From contig CAIPLJ010000183.1 of assembly GCA_903865885.1 (NCBI GenBank), positions 1-12,841 of the forward strand: DNA of 12,841 bases, read 5' to 3'. Position 1 is the first letter of the stretch, and each line of letters opens with the position of its first letter. Source of the stretch: an uncultured Actinomycetes bacterium. Its GTDB lineage: Bacteria; Actinomycetota; Actinomycetes; Nanopelagicales; Nanopelagicaceae. The notes beneath the pieces were generated by a model. That model saw only the letters and a list, made by a program, of their open reading frames with translations. It ran no database searches and had not been told where the DNA came from. Shown here piece after piece: positions 7,105 through 12,841 of this stretch. The translations under genes and the position numbers were made by a program.

Positions 7105-7476
7105 ATGAGCACCCATGTTCGAACCGGTCGCGTATGTTCGCGTGTCAGTTGTCGAGCGGTGGCTTCAATGACTCTGACATATATCTATGCCGATTCGACT
7201 GCTGTTTTAGGACCACTGGCAACGTTCTCAGAACCACACTCATACGATCTCTGCGAAAAACATTCTGCTCGCCTCACTGTTCCCAATGGATGGAAGGTAA
7301 TAAGACAGGCAATCGATGAAAATGTAGCCGGTCCTAGTGATGATGATTTGATGGCAATTGCAGATGCAGTGCGTGAAGTTGCACAAGCGCCATCGGAGGA
7401 AGAATCAATTTCGACTTCAGTTCAAACTCAATCAAGCGTAGGGCGAAGAGGGCACCTGCGCGCTGTCCCATCATAA
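7105..7476 (+). CDS. DUF3499 family protein, probable metal-binding small protein
   Basis: A 123-residue cytoplasmic protein of unknown function, conserved in actinobacteria (Rv3259 in M. tuberculosis lies at the same place beside whiB2 and manB). The N-terminal 65 residues hold C11, C16, C50 and H53 in the arrangement C-x4-C ... C-x2-H, which suggests a structural zinc site or treble-clef-like fold; no iron-sulfur or enzyme motif is seen. The conserved stretch YDLCEKHSARLTVPNGW (about 47-63) is the most family-like part. The C-terminal 50 residues are acidic and then low-complexity (Glu/Ser/Gln) with a basic end, and are probably disordered. It probably has a leaderless promoter. Its function is unknown; strict linkage to the WhiB and mannose genes suggests an envelope or division role. 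Confidence 0.8.
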   Translation: MSTHVRTGRVCSRVSCRAVASMTLTYIYADSTAVLGPLATFSEPHSYDLCEKHSARLTVPNGWKVIRQAIDENVAGPSDDDLMAIADAVREVAQAPSEEESISTSVQTQSSVGRRGHLRAVPS

Positions 7477-7501
7477 TTTCACTTTCCATCACTTTTATCC
7501 T

Positions 7502-7507
7502 TACGAT
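7502..7507 (+). promoter_or_regulatory. Candidate -10 box for a leaderless manB transcript
   Basis: TACGAT fits TANNNT and ends 6 bases before the ATG at 7514. TTCACT at 7478-7483, 18 bases upstream, is a possible weak -35 box. There is no Shine-Dalgarno before the ATG. Confidence 0.45.
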
Positions 7508-7513
7508 AGTTAT

Positions 7514-8866
7514 ATGAGCTCATCGATATTTAAGGCCTATGACATACGTGGCCTCGTAGATAAAGAGCTCACCGCCGATTTTGCATTTGCTACAGGTGTT
7601 GCAGTTGCTCGCTTTCTCGAACTCGAGCGTGAACCAGGCACTGTGGTTATCGGAGAAGATATGCGCCCGTCATCTCCAACCCTTGCAACAGCATTTTCTG
7701 CTGGAGTTACTTCCCAGGGCCTCGATGTTATACGCATCGGATTATCGTCGACAGATATGTTGTATTTCGCTTCAGGAAAACTCAATCTTCCTGGTGCAAT
7801 GTTTACGGCGAGCCATAATCCCGCTGCATATAACGGAATAAAGCTATGTCTCAGCGGTGCACGGCCCATCGGTAAAGAATCTGGATTGATGACTATCGAA
7901 AAATTCGTCACTGATGGAACTCCGATGGCGATGCGCAGTGCTGGAGTCGAGAAAGAACGGAACATGCTCCAGGAGTATGTTGATCACTTACTTAACCTTG
8001 TAGATGTTTCAGCAATCCGCCCACTCAAAATTGTTATTGATGCCGGAAATGGCATGGGTGGATATACAGCACCTGCGGTCTTTGAGCGCCTTAACGCTGA
8101 AGTCGTAGAGATGTACTTTGAATTAGATGGAACTTTTCCAAACCACGAGGCAAACCCGATTGAACCTTCAAACTTAAAAGATCTTCAAAAAGCGGTAAAG
8201 AAACATGGGGCAGATATTGGACTGGCATTTGATGGAGATGCAGATCGCTGCTTCTTGGTCAATGAAAAGGGCGAGCTCGTTAATCCATCTGCGCTCACTG
8301 CTCTCATTGCCACGCGCGAACTTAAACGTTACCCAGGCTCAAATATTATTTATAACCTGATTTCATCTCGTGCAGTTAAGGAAGTTGTTGAAGAAAATGG
8401 CGGTACTGCTGTTCGCTCTCGAGTGGGCCATTCATATATTAAGAAATTGATGGCAGAGACAAATGCTGTCTTCGGAGGCGAACACTCGGGCCATTTCTAC
8501 TTCCGTGATTTCTGGAAGGCTGATTCAGGTATGTTGGCAGCACTGCATGCAATCGCAGCCCTTGGAGAAACCAAAACTTCTCTGTCGAAACTTCTATCCT
8601 CATTTAATCGCTATCACTCAAGCGGTGAAATTAATTCAACAGTTGCGGATGCACTTGCTGCGATGGAGAAGATTGAATCTATTTACGGCAAGAAAGATGG
8701 CGTTGAAGTTGATCATTTGGATGGCCTGACCATCAATGGAGATACTTGGTGGTTCAACCTTCGCGCATCCAATACTGAGCCCCTGCTTCGACTCAACGTC
8801 GAGGCTTCAACGCAGGCTCGTATGGAGAAGGTCCGAGATGATGTACTTAACACGATACGTAGTTAA
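7514..8866 (+). CDS. manB: Phosphomannomutase/phosphoglucomutase
   Basis: A complete 450-residue cytoplasmic alpha-D-phosphohexomutase, normal in length. It interconverts mannose-6-phosphate and mannose-1-phosphate, the step before GDP-mannose, and many family members also accept glucose phosphates. All four active-site regions are visible: the phosphoserine loop TASHNP at 98-103 (S100), the magnesium loop DGDADR at 240-245, the sugar-selecting loop GGEHSGH at 321-327, and the phosphate-binding RASNTEPLLRLNVE at 417-430. GEHSG is typical of the dual phosphomannomutase/phosphoglucomutase group. It is followed by a terminator-like hairpin and a new promoter region, so it may end its transcription unit. 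With the nucleotidyltransferase upstream it supplies GDP-mannose for envelope glycans. The main uncertainty is the preferred sugar. Confidence 0.92.
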   Translation: MSSSIFKAYDIRGLVDKELTADFAFATGVAVARFLELEREPGTVVIGEDMRPSSPTLATAFSAGVTSQGLDVIRIGLSSTDMLYFASGKLNLPGAMFTASHNPAAYNGIKLCLSGARPIGKESGLMTIEKFVTDGTPMAMRSAGVEKERNMLQEYVDHLLNLVDVSAIRPLKIVIDAGNGMGGYTAPAVFERLNAEVVEMYFELDGTFPNHEANPIEPSNLKDLQKAVKKHGADIGLAFDGDADRCFLVNEKGELVNPSALTALIATRELKRYPGSNIIYNLISSRAVKEVVEENGGTAVRSRVGHSYIKKLMAETNAVFGGEHSGHFYFRDFWKADSGMLAALHAIAALGETKTSLSKLLSSFNRYHSSGEINSTVADALAAMEKIESIYGKKDGVEVDHLDGLTINGDTWWFNLRASNTEPLLRLNVEASTQARMEKVRDDVLNTIRS

Positions 8867-8883
8867 GCCTGTTTAACCTTTTT
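8862..8883 (+). terminator. Candidate intrinsic terminator after manB
   Basis: GTTAA (8862-8866, including the stop codon) pairs with TTAAC (8873-8877) around a 6-base loop. A C and five T follow. The stem is AT-rich and weak, but the order stem then T-run is right and the next gene has its own leader. Confidence 0.4.
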
Positions 8884-8910
8884 AAGACTCTTCCACTAAC
8901 CTATATCCAT
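8882..8910 (+). promoter_or_regulatory. Possible promoter of the ahcY-mtrA-mtrB operon
   Basis: Candidate elements are TTAAGA at 8882-8887 and the AT-rich CTATATCCAT at 8901-8910, with TAACCT at 8897-8902 as an alternative -10. None is a strong match. A start near 8910-8915 would give a leader of about 75-80 bases. Confidence 0.25.
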
Positions 8911-8979
8911 AGCCGACTAGCACAGTAGAGCCCTACGCCGAAGGTCAAGCGAAAAAACAGCCGTTTTTACTTTAGGGAG
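8911..8979 (+). other. Structured ahcY leader with two hairpins, then ribosome binding site
   Basis: Two perfect small hairpins share the same four-base loop AGCC: GTAG-AGCC-CTAC (8925-8936) and AAAAAC-AGCC-GTTTTT (8953-8968). GCCG occurs three times (8912, 8937, 8960). The second hairpin ends 5 bases before the strong ribosome binding site AGGGAG (8974-8979), which lies 10 bases before the ATG. The layout would suit a cis-acting control element, but no known riboswitch consensus was recognised. Confidence 0.3.
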
Positions 8980-8989
8980 AAATACACAT

Positions 8990-10270
8990 ATGACACCTGT
9001 TACAACTATTCCAAAGCATGACATTGCAGATGCTTCACTTGCTGAAGCTGGCCGCAAGAAGATCGAGTGGGCAGAACGCAACATGCCTGTGCTTGCACAG
9101 ATCCGCGAACGTTTTGAAAAATCACAACCGTTCGTAGGCGTACGCATTGCAGCATGTATGCACGTCACAACTGAGACAGCAAACTTGATGCGCGTTCTCA
9201 AGGCGGGCGGAGCAGATATTGCACTCTGTGCATCTAACCCACTGTCAACGCAAGATGACACAGCAGCAGCTCTTGTTCACGAATACGGAATTTCGGTCTT
9301 TGCTCGCAATGCAGTTGACCGCGATGGCTACTACGCGCATATCAATGCAGCCCTTGATATTGCTCCACACCAAGTCTTCGATGATGGTTGCGACCTCGTC
9401 AATACTCTTCACACTACTCGCAAGGAGCTCCTTCCAAATATTGCAGGAGGATGCGAAGAGACAACAACTGGCGTTATCCGTCTTAACCAGATGGCTAAAG
9501 ATGGCGCACTCACATTCCCAATGATTGCTGTCAACGACACCGATACCAAGCACATGTTCGATAACCGTTACGGAACAGGTCAGTCAACACTCGATGCTGT
9601 GTTCCGTGCGACCAACTTCCTACTTGCAGGACGCATCGTCGTCGTTGCTGGATTTGGTTACTGCGGTAAGGGCGTTGCAGAACGCGCAAAGGGTATGGGC
9701 GCAGACGTCGTCGTTACCGAAATCGATCCTACAAAGGCACTTGATGCAATGATGCAAGGCTTCCGCGTCATGCCAATGGTTGATGCTGCAAAGGTTGGCG
9801 ATGTATTCATTACTGTTACAGGTAACCGCGATGTACTTCGCGATGAGCACTTCGCAGTTATGAAAGATGGCGCAATCATGGCCAACTCAGGCCACTTCGA
9901 TATCGAAATCGATGTTGCATGGCTCGAGCAGAACTCTGTGAAGAAAAATGCAAAGATGCGCCACCAGACTGACGAATACGTCATGAAGGATGGCCGTCGC
10001 CTACTTCTTCTTGCAGAAGGCCGCCTTGTAAACCTCGGTGCTGCAGAAGGTCACCCAGCATCAGTAATGGATATGTCATTCTCAGATCAGGCACTTACAG
10101 CCGAATACCTTGTTAAGGAAGCAAAGAATCTTCCTGCAGGTGTTCACGAAGTTCCTACATATATCGATAAGGAAGTTGCTTCACTTAAGCTCAAGTCAAT
10201 GGGTGGACGTATCGATGTGCTTACACCTGCACAAGATATGTACCTCAACTCTTGGGAGCACGGTTCATAA
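8990..10270 (+). CDS. ahcY: S-adenosylhomocysteine hydrolase (adenosylhomocysteinase), short form
   Basis: A 426-residue NAD-dependent cytoplasmic enzyme that splits S-adenosylhomocysteine into homocysteine and adenosine, relieving product inhibition of methyltransferases. Catalytic residues are visible by comparison with the human enzyme: H58, D132, E157, K187, D191 and H302 in NSGHFD. The NAD-binding glycine loop is GFGYCGKG at 221-228. It is about 60-70 residues shorter than the mycobacterial and streptomycete enzymes, and lacks the usual C-terminal end with Lys and Tyr that reaches the neighbour's cofactor. The FDNRYGTGQS segment (190-199) and the ending YLNSWEHGS resemble archaeal and Thermotoga enzymes. 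Codons are visibly richer in C-ending forms than in neighbours, suggesting high expression. It has a strong ribosome binding site and directly abuts mtrA. Confidence 0.95.
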   Translation: MTPVTTIPKHDIADASLAEAGRKKIEWAERNMPVLAQIRERFEKSQPFVGVRIAACMHVTTETANLMRVLKAGGADIALCASNPLSTQDDTAAALVHEYGISVFARNAVDRDGYYAHINAALDIAPHQVFDDGCDLVNTLHTTRKELLPNIAGGCEETTTGVIRLNQMAKDGALTFPMIAVNDTDTKHMFDNRYGTGQSTLDAVFRATNFLLAGRIVVVAGFGYCGKGVAERAKGMGADVVVTEIDPTKALDAMMQGFRVMPMVDAAKVGDVFITVTGNRDVLRDEHFAVMKDGAIMANSGHFDIEIDVAWLEQNSVKKNAKMRHQTDEYVMKDGRRLLLLAEGRLVNLGAAEGHPASVMDMSFSDQALTAEYLVKEAKNLPAGVHEVPTYIDKEVASLKLKSMGGRIDVLTPAQDMYLNSWEHGS

Positions 10271-10951
10271 ATGACTCTGGTTATGGTCGTCGATGACGAT
10301 CAAGACCTCGCAGAAATGCTTGGAATTGTTCTCACAAGTTCAGGCTTTGATGTAGATCTAGTAAGTCGTGGAGATGAGGTGCTGGAGGTATTTAGAAATA
10401 ATCCTCCAGACCTTGTCTTACTCGACGTCATGTTGCCAGGTATTGATGGCATCGAGGTCTGCAGATTAATTAGACAAGAATCTATGGTTCCCATTGTCAT
10501 GCTCAGTGCAAAAGGTGAGACGCAAGATATTGTGCGCGGCCTGGAAGCTGGCGCAGATGACTATATGCAGAAGCCCTTTCGCGATAAGGCAGAACTTATT
10601 GCTCGTATCCGCACTCGCCTGCGTCGCACAAATGCTGACGTCACAGGGCTGCTTACGATTGGTGACCTTGTCATCGATGTGACTGCACATGAAGTACAAC
10701 GCGGTGCAACGCTTATTCAGCTGACCCGACTTGAATTCGATCTTCTTGTTGCTCTTGCGAAAGATCCTGGACGTGTATTTACTAGAGATGCGCTCTTAAG
10801 CGAAGTCTGGGGCTATCGCCACAGCACAGATACACGCTTGGTCAATGTTCACGTACAACGACTTCGCTCTAAAGTTGAACATAACCCTGAAAATCCCGAA
10901 ATTGTTATGACAGTTCGCGGAGTTGGCTATAAGGCGGGCGGCCCAGCGTAA
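10271..10951 (+). CDS. mtrA: MtrA, OmpR-family response regulator
   Basis: A 226-residue DNA-binding response regulator, full length for MtrA. The receiver domain (1-118) has the acidic pair D9/D10, the phosphorylated D52 in LLDVMLPG, S79 in MLSAK and K101 in KPF. The winged-helix domain (about 128-222) has the typical VWGY, DTRLVNVHVQRLRSKVE (187-203) and VRGVGYK segments. In actinobacteria MtrA is phosphorylated by MtrB and controls division, peptidoglycan remodelling and DNA-replication genes. The ATG follows the ahcY stop with no gap; GGGAG at 10254-10258 inside the end of ahcY may serve as ribosome binding site, so transcription with ahcY is likely. The MtrA identity rather than another OmpR regulator rests on the close MtrA-like sequence and the following MtrB gene. 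Confidence 0.93.
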   Translation: MTLVMVVDDDQDLAEMLGIVLTSSGFDVDLVSRGDEVLEVFRNNPPDLVLLDVMLPGIDGIEVCRLIRQESMVPIVMLSAKGETQDIVRGLEAGADDYMQKPFRDKAELIARIRTRLRRTNADVTGLLTIGDLVIDVTAHEVQRGATLIQLTRLEFDLLVALAKDPGRVFTRDALLSEVWGYRHSTDTRLVNVHVQRLRSKVEHNPENPEIVMTVRGVGYKAGGPA

Positions 10952-10966
10952 ACGGGCGGAATTTTC

Positions 10967-12535
10967 ATGAGAAGTATTCGACAGGCGCTTGCGCAATCGC
11001 TTGCGACAAAAGTTATTCTCTCAACAGTCCTTCTCTCACTCGGAGTGGTCTCTCTTGCAGGATCGGCCCTGTACTCCAGGCTCGCAGATGGAATTCAATC
11101 GGCATCGCTATCTTCATCACTTGCTGAATCAAAGTTCACCTTCTTCGATGCTGAATACAAGTTAGTGATCTCTCGAAATTCAACTGTGGAAGAACGTAAG
11201 AAAATACTTGCAGATATTATTGTTAATTCGACAACGCAAGTTGTTAAAGAAGCTCGACGAGAGGTCGTTTTCTTACGCCCTGCCACGACGTCATCCTCGA
11301 CTACCTCATACGAGATGTCATCAGATCTCATAGTTCCCAATTCGATTCCTGGGACTTTGAGAAAGCAAGTAGCTGCCGGTGGTGAAGTGAAGTTTGCATA
11401 TGCGAATATCACGCAGAAATCTGGCACTTTACAAAGATCACTTGTCGTAGGCAAGAGAGTAAATATTCCATCAGGCGGCCTCTATGAAATGTATATTGTT
11501 TTCTCACTAGGTAACCAACAAACTACCATCGAGCTCATTAAGAATTCTCTGCTCTTTACTGGATTTGCACTCATTCTCCTCATTGCACTGATTACATTTC
11601 TTGTTGTGCGACAGGTAGTGCGTCCAGTTCGCGAAGCTGCTCGAATTGCTAATCAATTTACTGAAGGAGATTTTAGCCAGCGAATGGCAATTAACTCTCA
11701 GGATGAGATGGCCACCTTGGCCCGTTCCTATAACGAAATGGCACTTTCAATCGAACAGCAAATTTCTCGACTTGAAAATCTTTCGCGAGTCCAGCAGCGC
11801 TTTGTCTCTGATGTATCTCATGAACTTCGTACGCCTTTGACTACGCTTCGAATGGCATCGGAAGTTATTTATAATCAGCGCCAATCCTTTGATCCTGTTG
11901 TATCGCGAAGTTCAGAACTTCTCTCGGCTCAAATTGAGCGCTTTGAACGTTTGCTCGAAGATCTCCTGGAAGTCAGCCGATTCGATGCTGAAGTTGCAGT
12001 CCTCGAGCCAGTCGATTTTGATGTGGTTAACCTAGTAAAGCGTTGTATTAAGGATTTTGAGCTTGGCGATACAGATACTGACTCTGGAATTCGCATTGAA
12101 TCTGAGTCAGATACCGTAACAATCAAGGCAGATATTCGCCGCGTGGAAAGAATTATGCGCAATCTTCTCTCTAACGCCCTTGACCATGCTGATGATCAAG
12201 AAGTTGTCGTCACAATTGTCGCAACTGACACGGAAGTTGGCATTGGCGTACGTGATTTAGGTTCTGGGCTCGATGAATCAGCGCTGATTCGAGTCTTTGA
12301 TCGATTCTGGCGCGCAGATCCCTCACGTGCACGAGTACGCGGTGGAACAGGCTTAGGACTATCAATCGCACTAGAAGATGCACGGCTACATAATGGCGAG
12401 CTCGAGGCGTGGGGAAGACCTGGCAAAGGTGCTCACTTTGTACTGACGCTTCCACGCGTGGCGGGGGATTCCATCAATGCTCGCCCCATAAAAATTACTC
12501 CTGCAGATTTCCACCAAGAAAATTTCTATCTCTAA
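10967..12535 (+). CDS. mtrB: MtrB, membrane sensor histidine kinase
   Basis: A 522-residue sensor kinase. Domains in order: membrane helix 1 (about 15-36), an extracytoplasmic sensor of some 155 residues, membrane helix 2 (about 195-215), HAMP (216-268), dimerisation/phosphoacceptor domain with H285 in SDVSHELRTP, and ATP-binding domain. In the latter, N399/N403 form the N-box, DLGSG at 430-434 is the G1 box, FDRFW at 444-448 the F-box, and GGTGLGLS at 459-466 the G2 box. It phosphorylates MtrA. It is somewhat shorter than mycobacterial MtrB, with a short C-terminal tail. It begins 15 bases after the mtrA stop, with only a weak GGCGGA-like site. The lipoprotein gene lpqB, which normally follows mtrB, is absent here. 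Confidence 0.93.
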   Translation: MRSIRQALAQSLATKVILSTVLLSLGVVSLAGSALYSRLADGIQSASLSSSLAESKFTFFDAEYKLVISRNSTVEERKKILADIIVNSTTQVVKEARREVVFLRPATTSSSTTSYEMSSDLIVPNSIPGTLRKQVAAGGEVKFAYANITQKSGTLQRSLVVGKRVNIPSGGLYEMYIVFSLGNQQTTIELIKNSLLFTGFALILLIALITFLVVRQVVRPVREAARIANQFTEGDFSQRMAINSQDEMATLARSYNEMALSIEQQISRLENLSRVQQRFVSDVSHELRTPLTTLRMASEVIYNQRQSFDPVVSRSSELLSAQIERFERLLEDLLEVSRFDAEVAVLEPVDFDVVNLVKRCIKDFELGDTDTDSGIRIESESDTVTIKADIRRVERIMRNLLSNALDHADDQEVVVTIVATDTEVGIGVRDLGSGLDESALIRVFDRFWRADPSRARVRGGTGLGLSIALEDARLHNGELEAWGRPGKGAHFVLTLPRVAGDSINARPIKITPADFHQENFYL

Positions 12536-12566
12536 ATTCGTATCGGGTTTGCATCACACTCTGTGA

Positions 12567-12841
12567 GTGAAAAGTCTTCTCTCAATTCAAGAACTCATCT
12601 TCCCTAGCCGATGTATTGGATGTTCTGCACTCGGTCTGACAATCTGTTCAACGTGTAGACGGCACTGGCATCCACACATTTATCGCACGTGGTCACAGTG
12701 CACTCCTCATTTTCCAATCTATTCTGCAATCCCTTACTCACCGATTGCAGGAAAGGTTATTTTGGCAGCGAAAGAGAATGGGCTTTCTAGCGCAGATAAT
12801 CTGATTACTGGAGCACTTATGCATGCGCTTCGATATGGCAT
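12567..12841 (+). CDS. comF: ComF-family phosphoribosyltransferase, N-terminal part (3' cut by window edge)
   Basis: An open frame runs from GTG at 12567 to the window end, 91 codons plus two bases. It begins MKSLLSIQELIFPSRCIGC and contains a zinc-ribbon-like set of cysteines, C16, C19, C27 and C30 (CIGC then CSTC). YSAIPYSPIAGKVILAAKENG follows at about 52-72, matching the ComF pattern of a hydrophobic strand, a turn and a lysine-rich helix. The phosphoribosyltransferase core with its PRPP loop would lie beyond the window. An in-frame TGA stands directly before the GTG (12564-12566), so no earlier start is possible. No Shine-Dalgarno is visible, and 31 bases separate it from mtrB. In mycobacteria a ComF-type gene lies a little further downstream of mtrB, after lpqB. 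ComF helps take up single-stranded DNA in competent bacteria; its role in actinobacteria is less clear. Confidence 0.8.
   Translation, partial: MKSLLSIQELIFPSRCIGCSALGLTICSTCRRHWHPHIYRTWSQCTPHFPIYSAIPYSPIAGKVILAAKENGLSSADNLITGALMHALRYG

Noticed and set aside
8911..8989. Known SAH or SAM riboswitch upstream of ahcY
   Set aside because: A stretch GGTCAAGC faintly recalls the SAH aptamer, but the other conserved blocks and the long pairing are absent. It is kept only as an unnamed structured leader.
1..12841. Insertion sequences, CRISPR arrays, tRNA or rRNA genes, phage genes
   Set aside because: No transposase or integrase motifs, no regularly spaced repeats, and no tRNA-like or rRNA-like stretches were seen; almost all bases are in housekeeping-type + strand genes.

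Overview
The window reads as a chromosomal segment of a small-genome actinobacterium. A WhiB regulator, an MtrA/MtrB two-component pair, a DUF3499 protein, a DUF5719-like protein and a ManC/ManB-type GDP-mannose pair occur together in an order known from Mycobacterium and Streptomyces. The base composition is moderate rather than GC-rich, gene packing is very tight, and several genes usually found between these landmarks are missing. This suggests a streamlined lineage such as the freshwater acI actinobacteria (Nanopelagicales), but that placement is an inference from gene content and style. All genes are on the + strand and no intergenic gap exceeds about 140 bases.

Layout. (1) 1-2243: the 3' end of a seven-iron-type ferredoxin, a DapC-type aminotransferase (lysine/peptidoglycan precursor pathway) overlapping it, and an abutting sugar-nucleotide pyrophosphorylase, probably mannose-1-phosphate guanylyltransferase. 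(2) 2244-2690: a weak terminator, a good promoter carrying a perfect 16-bp palindrome, a hairpin leader and a WhiB2/WhmD-like Fe-S regulator. (3) 2739-7072: a 1011-residue membrane glycosyltransferase (GT2 domain fused to a multispanning membrane region and an outer domain), with a secreted or anchored DUF5719-like protein overlapping it by 4 bases. (4) 7105-8866: a DUF3499 metal-binding-type small protein and a phosphomannomutase. (5) 8867-12535: a 123-base leader with two small hairpins, then S-adenosylhomocysteine hydrolase, MtrA and MtrB in a tight operon. (6) 12567-12841: the start of a ComF-type phosphoribosyltransferase, cut by the window end.

How the genes fit together: phosphomannomutase and ManC together make GDP-mannose. 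The GT2 membrane protein could use GDP-mannose or another activated sugar for an envelope glycan, with the DUF5719-like protein as an outer partner. WhiB and MtrAB are regulators of cell division and envelope growth in relatives. The neighbourhood therefore looks like an envelope and cell-cycle module. Its least explained parts are the GT2 fusion with its partner, the whiB operator-like palindrome, the ahcY leader, the compact archaeal/Thermotoga-like AhcY, and the absence of lpqB after mtrB.
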